Source: Streptomyces sp. NBC_01481 (GTDB lineage Bacteria > Actinomycetota > Actinomycetes > Streptomycetales > Streptomycetaceae). From it: a stretch of DNA of 64,000 bases. The translations under genes and the position numbers were made by a program. Under the pieces are notes generated by a model that was given only the letters and a program-made list of their open reading frames with translations, ran no database searches and was not told the origin of the DNA. Below, in pieces: positions 45,588 to 54,561 of this stretch. Numbering within the stretch: the stretch's first letter is position 1; the number at the start of each line of letters is the position of its first letter. The DNA lies in contig NZ_JAPEPT010000004.1 in NCBI RefSeq assembly GCF_026339995.1, forward strand, positions 806,001 through 870,000, written 5' to 3'.

Positions 45588-45658
45588 TCTGGGAGCGTAT
45601 CAGCCGCACCATGCGGATGACATGGGTCAGTCTTGGGGCTCCTTGATGGGCGCCATTA

Positions 45659-45672
45659 CTTGAATGTTCATG
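45659..45672. promoter_or_regulatory. MarR-type operator in marR-pirin intergenic region
   Basis: CTTGA-ATGT-TCATG, with a weaker relative GTTGA-ATGT-CGAAC at 45694-45707. They sit between the divergent starts at 45587 and 45733. Confidence 0.55.
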
Positions 45673-45732
45673 TGATGACGACGTACGCTCAAAGTTGAAT
45701 GTCGAACATCCTGAATCGAGGGGAGGCACCTG

Positions 45733-46500
45733 ATGCCCGGACTGCTGACACCCACGGTCGAGGTGCGACGGGCCGGTGAGCGGCAGACGAGTCGGCTGTC
45801 ATGGCTCGACTCCAAGCACTCGTTCTCACTCGGCACCGGTCGGCCGGATCCGGCCAACACGCACCACGGCCTGCTGCTGGTCAACAACGAAGACCTGGTG
45901 CAGCCCGGCACGGGCTTCGAGACGCACCCTCACCGGGACATGGAGATCGTCACCTGGGTGCTCCATGGCTCGCTCGTCCACCAGGACTCCGGCGGCCACT
46001 CCGGCGTGATCTACCCCGGCCTCGCCCAGCGGATGAGCGCCGGAACCGGCATCCTGCACTCGGAGAAGAACGACACCTACCGGCTGACCGGCGAGCGCCC
46101 CACCAACCCCGTGCACTTCGTCCAGATGTGGGTCCTGCCCGACGAGGCGGGGGTCACGCCCGGCTACGAGCAACTGGAGATCGACGACGAACTGCTCAGC
46201 GGGTCGCTCTTCACCGTGGCCGCGGGCATGGACCGACACCGGGACGCGACCGCGATCCGGATCCACAACCGGCACGCCGCCCTGCACGCGGCGCGGCTGC
46301 GCCCCGGGCAGCAGGTCACGCTGCCCGAGGCGCCGTTCCTGCACCTCTTCGTCGCGCGCGGATCGGTGGACATCGAAGGTGTGGGCGTCCTCGCCCAGGG
46401 CGACGCAGCCCGCTTCACCGCCACCGGTGGACAGGGTGTCGCCGCCGTCGAGCCGGCCGAAATTCTCATCTGGGAGATGCACGCCGCCCCCACCCTCTGA
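45733..46500 (+). CDS. pirin-family protein
   Basis: 255 residues from ATG 45733 with GGGGAGG upstream. Bicupin: WLDSKHSFSLGTGRPDPANT, GFETHPHRDMEIVTWVLHGS (metal ligands H-x-H and later E/H), YPGLAQRMSAGTGILHSEKN and VHFVQMWVLPDEAGVTPGYE. Bacterial pirins bind iron, and several have quercetinase activity or respond to redox stress. It is divergent from MarR, sharing the operator region. Quercetin-like phenolics are therefore one conceivable inducer-substrate class; this is inference. Confidence 0.92.
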   Translation: MPGLLTPTVEVRRAGERQTSRLSWLDSKHSFSLGTGRPDPANTHHGLLLVNNEDLVQPGTGFETHPHRDMEIVTWVLHGSLVHQDSGGHSGVIYPGLAQRMSAGTGILHSEKNDTYRLTGERPTNPVHFVQMWVLPDEAGVTPGYEQLEIDDELLSGSLFTVAAGMDRHRDATAIRIHNRHAALHAARLRPGQQVTLPEAPFLHLFVARGSVDIEGVGVLAQGDAARFTATGGQGVAAVEPAEILIWEMHAAPTL

Positions 46501-46670
46501 TGGGTCGGCCGAGCGCGGATCGTCGACGAGGACGGATGGTCATCAAGCAAGGGGATCGGTCGACTGGGTGAGGGCATATCAGGTATTCGGACCCCTGCGC
46601 GGCGACGTCCAGGACATCTGAGACATCGGAGCTAGAACTGGTTCAACGTCAACGGAAGGGAAGGCTGAGG

Positions 46671-47327
46671 ATGACCACTGCAATCGTAGGGGTCGGCAAC
46701 ATCGGAAGTGCCGTCGCCCGGCATTTGGTAGCCGGGGGCGAGAGGGTCGTCCTGGCGGGGAAGGGCGCGTCGCGTGCGGAGGAGCTCGCGGACGAGCTCG
46801 GGCCGCTTGCACGCGCCGCGTCCGTGCAGGACGCGATCACGGGTGCCGACACCGTCGTGTTCGCCATCTGGCTGGATGCCATGAGGGAGCTGATTCCGCA
46901 GGTCCGACCGCTGCTTGAGGGCAAGGTCGTGATCGATCCGTCGAACCCGATCGCGTTCGACGACAAGGGCCAGGTCGGGCGGTCGCTGCCCGAAGGGCAG
47001 TCGGCAGGATCGGTGATCGCCGCCCTGCTGCCTGCGAACGCCCACTACGTGAAGGCGTTCGGCACCCTGGGCGCCGATGTGCTCACGGCAAGCGCGAACC
47101 GCTCGCCGCGCCGTGCGGCGCTCTTCTACGCCACCGACGACAGCAGCGCCGCAGTGACGGCCGAGCGGCTGATCCGCGCGGCCGGCTTCGACCCGGTGAA
47201 GGCCGGCGGCCTGGCCGACGCCGAACGCATCGAGGCACCCGGAGGTGACCTGCACCAGTTCGGGCTCAACGGCCAAGTCGTCGACCTCGACCAGGCGCGG
47301 GCCGAGCTTGACGCCGGCCACCAGTGA
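46671..47327 (+). CDS. NADPH-dependent F420 reductase-family protein
   Basis: 218 residues from ATG 46671. A Rossmann N-terminus, TTAIVGVGNIGSAVARHLVA, and the family pattern GADTVVFAIWLDAMRELIPQ, VVIDPSNPIAFDDKGQVGRS, ANAHYVKAFGTLGADVLTAS. These enzymes pass hydride between NADPH and coenzyme F420 or related cofactors. A Ddn-like F420-type enzyme is at 54739 in the same island, a possible functional partner. It stands in the same direction as pirin but 170 bp away. Confidence 0.85.
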   Translation: MTTAIVGVGNIGSAVARHLVAGGERVVLAGKGASRAEELADELGPLARAASVQDAITGADTVVFAIWLDAMRELIPQVRPLLEGKVVIDPSNPIAFDDKGQVGRSLPEGQSAGSVIAALLPANAHYVKAFGTLGADVLTASANRSPRRAALFYATDDSSAAVTAERLIRAAGFDPVKAGGLADAERIEAPGGDLHQFGLNGQVVDLDQARAELDAGHQ

Positions 47328-47516
47328 AGCGAGACGCGAAGGAGCGGAGCAGAGCATGACCGCGGCGGCGTGATCCTCGGAAGCACCCAACCCGGTGCGC
47401 CCCACGGGGATGGGCGCGGCCGGGGGCGGGGTCTTGGGTGGTCAGGCGAGCTCTACATCGTCCGGGGCGCCGGTCCACTCGACGCCGTTCTGCGCGCGCA
47501 CGAACACCGTGGCCAG

Positions 47517-48158
47517 TCAGGGTGAGGCGCGTTCGCGAATCCATGACGCGGCCAAGGTTGTCCAGGTCTCCACGTCCCCCGCGCCTTCGGCCAGGCCGAG
47601 ACTGTGCGGCCCGTGCGCGAACACGTGAACGGCGTGTGGGACGTTGTGGTCCGCCAGCGCGGCAGCAAGTCGGTAGGTGTGTTCGGGAGGGACGTAGACA
47701 TCCTCCGCGGTGTGCCACACGAAGAACGGTGGTGACTCAGACGTCACTAGTGCATCCAAGGATGTGGAGCGTCGCAGCGCGGGGCTGGCGTTCTCCCCCA
47801 GCAGGATCAGTCTGGCGGGGCGGTAGGTCTCGGTCTCCATCGACGTGATCGCATATCCGAGGACCACGAACTGCACGGGTTGCCCCTCGGCACCAGGTTC
47901 GAGGGCCGCAAGGCCGGCCAGGTGACCGCCCGCGGAGAAGCCCATCAGACCGATGCGCTCCGCTCCACTCGCGCGGAGGCGCCGGATCTCGGCACGGAGG
48001 GCATCGAGTGGCACCGGGTGCCTGGCGTTGAGCGGATAGCGGAAGACGCTCGCCTGCACACCGAGCCCGCTGAGCCAGTCGACGATCGGCTCGGCCTCGT
48101 GCGGCGCATGCTCGGTGTACCCACCGCCCGGGAGGACGATCACGTGAATTCTTGCCAC
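47517..48158 (-). CDS. alpha/beta hydrolase (BD-FAE / xylan esterase-like)
   Basis: 213 residues from GTG 48158 behind GAGGG; the longer frame to 48386 overlaps the next gene and is not family-like. Oxyanion region VIVLPGGGYTEHAPHEAEPI, nucleophile elbow LMGFSAGGHLAGLAALEP (G-x-S-x-G), acid in HTAEDVYVPPEH and His in FAHGPHSLGLAEGAG. It hydrolyses esters of unknown nature. It is 29 nt downstream of another hydrolase. Confidence 0.88.
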   Translation of the reverse strand: MARIHVIVLPGGGYTEHAPHEAEPIVDWLSGLGVQASVFRYPLNARHPVPLDALRAEIRRLRASGAERIGLMGFSAGGHLAGLAALEPGAEGQPVQFVVLGYAITSMETETYRPARLILLGENASPALRRSTSLDALVTSESPPFFVWHTAEDVYVPPEHTYRLAAALADHNVPHAVHVFAHGPHSLGLAEGAGDVETWTTLAASWIRERASP

Positions 48159-48187
48159 TGGCGGTCCCTCGGCTCCAGTAGCTGCGG

Positions 48188-48882
48188 CTAGGGCGCCACG
48201 GCAACCGCGGACGCGGCCCGCTTGATGAGGTCGGCCACAGCAGCCGGTTGTGACACGAAGATGGAATGGCTGCCCACGGCCTCGACGGTGGTCGAGCCGG
48301 CTCGGCCGGCCATCGTGCGCTGGGCAGGCGGGGGGATCATCTTGTCCTCGGTGGTGAACATGTACCAGCTCGGCTTGGTCCGCCAAGCGGCCTCCGTGAC
48401 CTGCTGGCCGAGGGCGTCCACCCCCCAGGGGACCTGCGAGTCGGCCATGAACGCGGCCTGGTCGGCGGACAGGTCACCGGCGAACGCTGCGTGGAAACTG
48501 TCCCGGTCGAGGAAGAGGAAGCCATCCTTGGGCGGCAGGATCGGCGGTCCGGGCACGTCGGTGGGGAAGCCGCCGAGGAGCGTGTTGACCGACTCGCCCG
48601 CGTCCGGCACGAACCCCGCGATGTAGACCAGAGCCGCCACGTTCGGGCTGGTGCCCGCTTCGGTGATGACTGCGCCGCCGTAGGAATGACCGACCAGCAC
48701 GACCGGGCTGTCCTGCGCGTCGATGATCAGCCGCGCTGCGGCGGCGTCGTCCCGCAGCGACAGGGTCGGGTTCTGCACCACGCAGACGCGCCGTCGCGGG
48801 TGAGCAGGTCGTAGACCGGCCGCCAGCCGGACCCGTCCACGAAACCGCCATGTACTAGAACGATTGCGGGCCTGTCAGCCAT
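48188..48882 (-). pseudogene. alpha/beta hydrolase with one-base frameshift
   Basis: ATG 48882 begins MADRPAIVLVHGGFVDGSGW, RPVYDLLTRDG. Near 48790 the frame slips, and the rest (VVQNPTLSLRDDAAAARLII, VVLVGHSYGGAVITEAGTSP with G-H-S-Y-G-G, VEAVGSHSIFVSQP) is in another frame to 48188. It belongs to the EstE/MhpC-like group common in Streptomyces. Apart from one base it is complete (about 230 residues), so it could be intact if the sequence is in error. Confidence 0.75.
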
Positions 48883-49021
48883 GGAAACGGTGTCCTTTCG
48901 GTGGAGCCGAAGGTGTCGACTCACCAAGCAAATCTCGACCGGGCGGCCACCGCACGCTGAGCCCCGCCGGGAGGCAGCTGAAAGACGGGCTTCGCCTGCG
49001 CCTCCTTCGGCATCACCGCGG

Positions 49022-49085
49022 CCCGCCACCCGGACTGCGCAACACCGCCGAAGCCGTCATCGGCGCCGTCACCGGCTCCCGGCAG
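49022..49085 (+). pseudogene. short DNA ligase-like fragment
   Basis: RNTAEAVIGAVTGS (about 49036-49080) is identical at 14 residues to the ligase fragment at 57.4-57.9 kb (also RNTAEAVIGAVTGS). Only this piece remains, in a rightward orientation between the hydrolase and GH15 genes. Confidence 0.5.
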
Positions 49086-49309
49086 TTTCCACCCAGTCAG
49101 ATATGGCAGCCGGGAGACGTTTGTCAGTTTTGAAGGCAGCAGCCAGGTTGCTGTGTCTGTCAGCGCCTGCAGACAGGATCACCGGCATGACACCGTTGCT
49201 TCTCACCGACATCGAACGAGCCGCTCGCAGCAGTTGGAGTGCGCCGCTGCCCACAGCCGTCGACCCGCAGCAACACTTCGGGTACCTCCGTCCCGGCGGT
49301 GATGCTGCG
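49086..49309. other. Gap before the GH15 stop
   Basis: A short rightward frame from ATG 49189 (MTPLLLTDIERAARSSW) looks like the beginning of a protein but is cut within about 40 codons by the GH15 gene on the other strand. Probably a remnant. Confidence 0.3.
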
Positions 49310-51145
49310 TCAGCCCAGCGCGCGGTCGAGGTTGAAGGCGGCGCTGATCAGCGAGAGGTGGGTGAAGGCCTGGGGGAAGTTGCCCAGCTGTTCTCCGGTC
49401 GGGCCGATCTCCTCGGCGAACAGACCGAGGTGGTTGGCGTAGGTGAGCATCTTCTCGAAGGCGAGCCTGGCCTCCTCGAGCCGGCCGGCGCGGGCCAGCG
49501 CCTCCACGTACCAGAAGGAGCAGATCGAGAAGGTGCCCTCGGGGCCGTGCAGGCCGTCCGGGCTGGCGGTCGCGTCGTAGCGGTATACCAGCGAGTCGGA
49601 GACCAGGTCCGTGGTGAGCGCGTCCAGGGTGGAGAGCCACTTGGGGTCGGTGGGCGAGATGAACTTGGCCATCGGCATCATCAGCAGCGAGGCGTCCAGC
49701 ACGTGGTCGTCCAGCCCCTGGACGAACGCCCCTCGCTCGGCCGACCAGCCGCGCCGCATGATTTGCCGGTAGATCGCGTCCCGGGACTCCCGCCAGCGGG
49801 GCAGGTCCGCAGGCAGACCGCGGCGGTTCGCCATGCGCATCGCGCGCTCCAGCGCCACCCAGCACATAAGCCGCGAGTACACGAAGTTCCGCCGGCCCGC
49901 CCGGGTCTCCCACACCCCTTCGTCGGGCTGGTCCCAGTGCTCGCACAGCCAGTCCACAACGGCACCGACCTCGTCCCAGCGGTCACTGCTGATCGGCTGC
50001 CCCCACTTGTCGTAGAGGTAGATCGAGTCGATCAGCGCACCGTAGATGTCCAGTTGGAGCTGGCCGGTGGCGGCGTTGCCCACCCGGACCGGTGCGGAGC
50101 CGAGGTATCCCTCCAGGTGCGGAAGCTCATATTCGGGCAGCTCGATGCGCCCGTCGATGCCGTACATGATCTGCAACGGACCGCTCTCCCCCGTGCCCCG
50201 CAGAATGCCCCGCTCGGAGATGAACCCCATGAACGCCTCGGCCTCCGAGGTGAACCCCAGGCGCAGCATCGCGTAGACGCAGAAGGCGGCGTCGCGGACC
50301 CAGACATAGCGGTAGTCCCAGTTGCGCTCGCCGCCGATCTGCTCGGGCAGGCTGGTGGTCGGTGCGGCGACGATCGCACCGGTCGGCGCGTAGGTGAGCA
50401 GCTTCAGCACCAGCGCGGAGCGGTGCACCATCTCCCGCCACCGCCCGTGGTAGCGCGAGGCGGCCAGCCAGTTGCGCCAGAACCGGACGGTCGCCTCGGC
50501 CTGCTCCTGCGCCTCGGCGCGCGGGCACGACCGGGGCGGGACGTCGTCGCCGATATGGTCGAGGGCGAACACGTTGGACTCGCCCTCAAGGAGCTTGAAG
50601 CGCGACCACACGTCCAGGCCGTCGGTTTCCAGGGGTGCGGTGGCGGTCAGCGCGAGCGTCAGTGACGGGGAGCGGAACACCGCCGTGTGGCCTTCGAGGT
50701 GCGTGGTGTGCGCTTCGGCGCCGTAGCCGAAGCGGGGGGCGATCCGCGCCCTGAACGGGAGGGTTCCGCGGACACAGATCACCCGCCGGATCAGCCGGTG
50801 CCGGGCCGCTTCGCGCGACTCATCGACCACGGGCATGAAGTCCTGGATCTCCGCCACCCCGTCCGCGGCGAAGAACCGCGTGATCAGCACATTCGTGTCG
50901 GGGAAGTAGAACTGCCTGGTGCGGGTCGGGACCTCGGCGGCCAACTCGAACGACCCGCCCCGGTCGGCGTCGAGGATGGACCCGAAGACGCTGGGCGCAT
51001 CGAAGCGCGGGCAGCAGTACCAGTCGATGGTGCCGTTCGTGCCGACCAGGGCGGTCGTACGGAGATCGCCGATCAGGCCGTGCTCGGAGATCGGGATGTA
51101 GCGGGAGTTGCCTGCCTGCTCGAAACCAGTCGTGTCGAACGCCAT
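49310..51145 (-). CDS. glycoside hydrolase family 15 (trehalase/glucoamylase-like)
   Basis: 611 residues from ATG 51145. The N-terminal beta-sandwich (ISEHGLIGDLRTTALVGTNG, TIDWYCCPRFDAPSVFGSIL) is followed by the alpha/alpha barrel: QIGGERNWDYRYVWVRDAAF, the general acid Glu in QPDEGVWETRAGRRNFVYSR, and the general base region LFAEEIGPTGEQLGNFPQAF. No signal peptide, so it is cytoplasmic, as for actinobacterial GH15 trehalases. It cleaves alpha-glucosides. Its role in this island is unclear; trehalose turnover under stress is possible. Confidence 0.93.
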   Translation of the reverse strand: MAFDTTGFEQAGNSRYIPISEHGLIGDLRTTALVGTNGTIDWYCCPRFDAPSVFGSILDADRGGSFELAAEVPTRTRQFYFPDTNVLITRFFAADGVAEIQDFMPVVDESREAARHRLIRRVICVRGTLPFRARIAPRFGYGAEAHTTHLEGHTAVFRSPSLTLALTATAPLETDGLDVWSRFKLLEGESNVFALDHIGDDVPPRSCPRAEAQEQAEATVRFWRNWLAASRYHGRWREMVHRSALVLKLLTYAPTGAIVAAPTTSLPEQIGGERNWDYRYVWVRDAAFCVYAMLRLGFTSEAEAFMGFISERGILRGTGESGPLQIMYGIDGRIELPEYELPHLEGYLGSAPVRVGNAATGQLQLDIYGALIDSIYLYDKWGQPISSDRWDEVGAVVDWLCEHWDQPDEGVWETRAGRRNFVYSRLMCWVALERAMRMANRRGLPADLPRWRESRDAIYRQIMRRGWSAERGAFVQGLDDHVLDASLLMMPMAKFISPTDPKWLSTLDALTTDLVSDSLVYRYDATASPDGLHGPEGTFSICSFWYVEALARAGRLEEARLAFEKMLTYANHLGLFAEEIGPTGEQLGNFPQAFTHLSLISAAFNLDRALG

Positions 51146-51208
51146 GTCGGCCTCCCCGCCGCTGCCGCGCGGGCTCGGAGATGAAGCTTGCCTCTTAATG
51201 CTAGGTCG

Positions 51209-51930
51209 CTACTCGATGCGGGCTTGGCGGAGCCGTGCCGACAGGATGCCGGCCGCCTCGTCCCAGGCAGCCTGCCAGCGCTTCTGGGTGTGGCTGACGG
51301 GGCCGATCCGCGGAGGAGGTCGAGGATGTCGGTGAGCAGCGCGGCATGCGCCGAACAGCGCCGGGGCATCGCCTCCAGCAGGTCCCCGGCGCCGACGATC
51401 ATGAACGGCAGGACCAGCCTCTGCGGCTCGGCGAGCGCGAAGGGAGTCCTCGACAGCCCGCTCGGCTTCCCGTTGCTCCCCGAGTGCGTGGTGCGCAAGC
51501 GCGGTCAGGACCTGGGCTTCGACCACCGTGGCGCTGTGGACGGCGGGCGCGGTTCCGTCGAGGCTGGCGTTGCCGCAGTCAGGTCCGCTGTCGGGTCGCC
51601 CTCTGCCAGACGGATGACAGCTTGGGCGTTGCGGATCTCGCCGGTGTCGGTCCGCGGGGCGTCGAGCGTCTCCAGGATCGCGCGGGCTTCGCGCTGGACC
51701 TGGGCGATCGCCGGCTGGTGTCCCTCGTCGCGACGGTCGGCCCAGGCACGCACCAGCGACGACTGCCCGCTTCCCGCCGACGCGGTGGTGATCGTCACCG
51801 GTCCGGCGGGCGCCTGGTCCAAGGCAGCCACCAGTTCGTCCCTGTCGATGAGCCGCGACCGGCCGGTCCCACTCAGGTCGCGGCGGGGTGTCCGCGCTTG
51901 TTCGCCTGCGGTCCGCGACACAATCCACTC
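51209..51930 (-). pseudogene. LuxR/MalT-type regulator remnant with internal deletion
   Basis: Leftward, LIDRDELVAALDQAPAGPVT and TASAGSGQSSLVRAWADRRD align with the start of the intact regulator at 38191 (LIDRDDLVAALDRAAAGKVT). The Walker A lysine is replaced by glutamine. The text then jumps to late TPR sequence (TDTGEIRNAQAVIRLAEGDP, in another frame VVEAQVLTALAHHALGEQRE, then RLVLPFMIVGAGDLLEAMPR and ALLTDILDLLRGSAP). The middle of the ATPase, most TPRs and the HTH are gone. Confidence 0.7.
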
Positions 51931-52064
51931 GGCATCAGGTGTGTAGGTGGCCTGCCAGCGACGCCGAATCACCAGGTTCCGGTGATGAGCACTCACCTGC
52001 CTCGGCGCGAGTCTGACCCCGTGGCCCCTCAGATCTAGACCGCCAGAGACGAACGGAGCAGACG

Positions 52065-52367
52065 ATGAGTGATCGAGTGGCGTTCGTGGCCGGGGCGGGC
52101 GGTGTCCTCGGCCGGGCGGTCGGGGCAAGGCTGGCCGACGCCGGGTTCACCGTGGTGGGGGTCGACCGTCTCGCGTACGCCGATGCGGTGCCGACCACGG
52201 CGCTGGCGGTGACCACCCAACTCTTCTGTGACTGGGCCTCGCCGCTGGCAGGCCCGGCGCGCGAGGTCATCTGCTGGTACTTCGACGAGGTGCCGAAGCT
52301 GACGGACCAGGTGGGTGTCGCGGAGGCGGAAAAGCTCGCTGTGGCGGCTGCCAAGGAAGGGCAGTGA
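52065..52367 (+). CDS. short chimeric ORF starting with an SDR Rossmann motif
   Basis: 100 residues from ATG 52065. The first 35 (RVAFVAGAGGVLGRAVGARL, ADAGFTVVGVDR) are an SDR cofactor-binding strand-helix. The remainder (LFCDWASPLAGPAREVICWY, FDEVPKLTDQVGVAEAEKLA) is not SDR-like and I cannot name it. It ends 1 nt before the ATG of the real SDR gene. Probably a fusion of two truncated genes that is still translated upstream of the SDR. Confidence 0.4.
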   Translation: MSDRVAFVAGAGGVLGRAVGARLADAGFTVVGVDRLAYADAVPTTALAVTTQLFCDWASPLAGPAREVICWYFDEVPKLTDQVGVAEAEKLAVAAAKEGQ

Positions 52368-52368
52368 G

Positions 52369-53130
52369 ATGACGGGCCGTCTGGCAGGAAAGGTCTGCGT
52401 CGTCACGGGCACGGGCGGCAGCATGGGACGCGCCACCGCGCTGGCCTTCGCCCGGGAGGGCGCGCTCGTCGTCGGTTGCGATGTGGCGGTCGAGCCGGCG
52501 GAGGAGACGGTCGGGCTGGTCCGGGCGGCGGGCGGCTCGATGGTGTCCCTGCAACCGTGCCGTCTGTCCGATCCCGCCGAGTGCTCACGGCTCGTCGATG
52601 TCGCGGTGGGCGAGTTCGGCCGGATCGACGTGCTGTTCAACCTCGCCGCCCGCAACCGCTTCGCCTGGATCGAGGAGGTCACCGACGAGGACTGGGACGG
52701 CGCCCGCCGGGACGAGGTCGACCTGGTCTTCTACCTCACCCGTGCGGCCTGGCCGTACCTGAGGGCCAGTCGCGGCGTGGTGGTGAACATGGCCTCCCTG
52801 AACGGCTCCCTCAGCTTCAAGCTGCTGCCGTCGCTGTCCCACACGACGAACAAGGCCGCGGTCATCGGGATGACCCGTCAACTGGCCCTGGAGGGAAGCG
52901 AGCACGGAATCCGCGTCAACTCCATCTCGCCAGGCCTCATCGAGAGCAACGCCACCCGAGGAGACCTGGCCGACGGCGAGTGGGCCCGCCAGATGACCAG
53001 CCGCACACTCCTCGGTCGGTTCGGCCGCCCCGAGGAGGTGGCCAACGTCGCGCTGTTCCTCGCGTCCGACGAGAGTTCCTACGTCACCGGCATCGACCTG
53101 GTCGTCGACGGCGGCATGAAGGTCTGGTGA
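52369..53130 (+). CDS. short-chain dehydrogenase/reductase, His-for-Tyr subfamily
   Basis: 253 residues from ATG 52369. Rossmann start KVCVVTGTGGSMGRATALAF, NNAG equivalent VLFNLAARNRF, catalytic Ser in GVVVNMASLNGSLSFKLLPS, then LSHTTNKAAVIGMTRQLALE where the usual Y-x-x-x-K is H-T-T-N-K. The end IRVNSISPGLIESNATRGDL and YVTGIDLVVDGGMKVW is normal. A few SDR subgroups carry His here, so it may still act, with altered chemistry. The upstream short frame probably couples its translation. Confidence 0.88.
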   Translation: MTGRLAGKVCVVTGTGGSMGRATALAFAREGALVVGCDVAVEPAEETVGLVRAAGGSMVSLQPCRLSDPAECSRLVDVAVGEFGRIDVLFNLAARNRFAWIEEVTDEDWDGARRDEVDLVFYLTRAAWPYLRASRGVVVNMASLNGSLSFKLLPSLSHTTNKAAVIGMTRQLALEGSEHGIRVNSISPGLIESNATRGDLADGEWARQMTSRTLLGRFGRPEEVANVALFLASDESSYVTGIDLVVDGGMKVW

Positions 53131-53186
53131 CCGGCGCCGTACCAAACTCCTCGCAGCCATGAAGGATCAATCGACAGGAGACCATG

Positions 53187-53714
53187 ATGACCACCACAGA
53201 CCCGAAGCCGGGCCGGTATGACATCGATGCCCTGCGCTCCCAGATCAGCTTCACCACCAAGCACATGTTCGGACTCGGCACAGTCCGCGGCAGCTTCCGA
53301 CTGCGCGGCGGCACCGTCTCCCTCGCCGAGCCGCTGACTGCGACCCGCGTTGACGCCGTCGCGGACGCGGCCAGTTTCGACACCGGCAACAAGAACCGGG
53401 ACCGCCAAGTCCTGTCCAAGACGCTGCTGGACACCGCCACCTACCCGGACATCGTCTTCACCTCCATCGGGGCCGAACAGGACGAGGCCGGCGCGTGGAC
53501 GCTCCAGGGGCTGCTCACCGCGCACGGTGTCCGAGAACCCGTCACCTTCACCGTGGCGAAGGCCGAAGTCGACGGGGAGGAGATCGCGGTGGAGGCCACC
53601 GCGACCGTCGACCGCTACGCCCACAGCATCACCAAACTCAAGGGCATTGCCGCGCGGCGCCTGCAGCTGACTGCGACCGTCCGCGCCCGACGCACCGACA
53701 GCAGCCCCGCCTAG
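53187..53714 (+). CDS. YceI-family protein (right copy)
   Basis: 175 residues; ATG 53187 has the better distance to AGGAGA than ATG 53184. Near-identical to the left copy over long stretches (FTTKHMFGLGTVRGSFRLRG, FDTGNKNRDRQVLSK), differing mainly at scattered positions. It lies 28 nt before a FMN reductase copy. Its upstream region lacks the CTTGA-N4-TCAAG operator of the left copy, so its control must differ. Confidence 0.92.
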   Translation: MTTTDPKPGRYDIDALRSQISFTTKHMFGLGTVRGSFRLRGGTVSLAEPLTATRVDAVADAASFDTGNKNRDRQVLSKTLLDTATYPDIVFTSIGAEQDEAGAWTLQGLLTAHGVREPVTFTVAKAEVDGEEIAVEATATVDRYAHSITKLKGIAARRLQLTATVRARRTDSSPA

Positions 53715-53742
53715 CGCCCCCGCTGCGGAAGGAGTCAACGTC

Positions 53743-54324
53743 ATGAGCACCCTCAAGATCGGCATCATCCTCGGCAGCACCCGCCCCAACCGCAACGGCG
53801 AACAGGTCGCGAAGTGGGTTCTCGATATCGCCTCGCGCCGTAACGACGCCACGTTCGAGCTCATCGACCTCCGCGACCACCCCCTGCCGCACCTCGACGA
53901 GCCGCTCCCGCCGATGCTCGGCCAGTACGAGCACGAGCACACCAAGCAATGGGCGGCCAAGATCGCCTCGTTCGACGGGTTCGTCATCGTGACACCCGAG
54001 TACAACCACGGCATCCCCGGCTCACTGAAGAACGCCATCGACTTCCTCTACGCCGAGTGGAACAACAAGGCGGTCGGCTTCGTGTCCTACGGCGGTGTCG
54101 GCGGCGTCCGGGCCGTCGAACAGCTGAGGCTCGTCGCCGGCGAGCTCCAGATGACCGACGTACGCCAGCAGGTCACGCTGTCGATGATCACCGAATTCGA
54201 GAACTTCAGCGTCTTCAAGCCCGGCGACCACAACCTGCCCGCCCTGAACACGATGCTCGACCAGGTCATCGCCTGGAGCACCGCGCTCGCACCGCTGCGC
54301 ATGGCCTCGGCCGCCGCAGCCTGA
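53743..54324 (+). CDS. NAD(P)H-dependent FMN reductase (right copy)
   Basis: 193 residues from ATG 53743 with AAGGAG upstream. IGIILGSTRPNRNGEQVAKW, FDGFVIVTPEYNHGIPGSLK, AVGFVSYGGVGGVRAVEQLR. Clearly homologous to the left copy but more diverged than the YceI pair. Probably cotranscribed with the right YceI gene. Confidence 0.9.
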   Translation: MSTLKIGIILGSTRPNRNGEQVAKWVLDIASRRNDATFELIDLRDHPLPHLDEPLPPMLGQYEHEHTKQWAAKIASFDGFVIVTPEYNHGIPGSLKNAIDFLYAEWNNKAVGFVSYGGVGGVRAVEQLRLVAGELQMTDVRQQVTLSMITEFENFSVFKPGDHNLPALNTMLDQVIAWSTALAPLRMASAAAA

Positions 54325-54561
54325 GCCACCCGCCGGGCTCCGTTCACCCATTTTGCGGCGTACAAGAAGTCCCGCCATGTCCTACGAGCCGAGACGTCCC
54401 ATTGCACCGAGAAGGCACGCCTGTCCGCAGATGATCGGTCCTGCGGGTGCCCCGGCCGTGCGAATCACCGTGATCCGGTGATGCCTCATCACCCGCCTGG
54501 TGGAAAGGATCGCAGTGGCCCGCCTCCCGGGAGGAGGCCGCCGACCGAAGGGAGATCCTCC

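Noticed and set aside
48881..50665. Long plus-strand frame of 594 codons
   Set aside because: Antisense of the GH15 gene for most of its length; GH15 motifs are on the minus strand.
53131..53186. MarR-type operator before the right YceI copy
   Set aside because: I searched this short upstream stretch for CTTGA/TCAAG halves and found no dyad.
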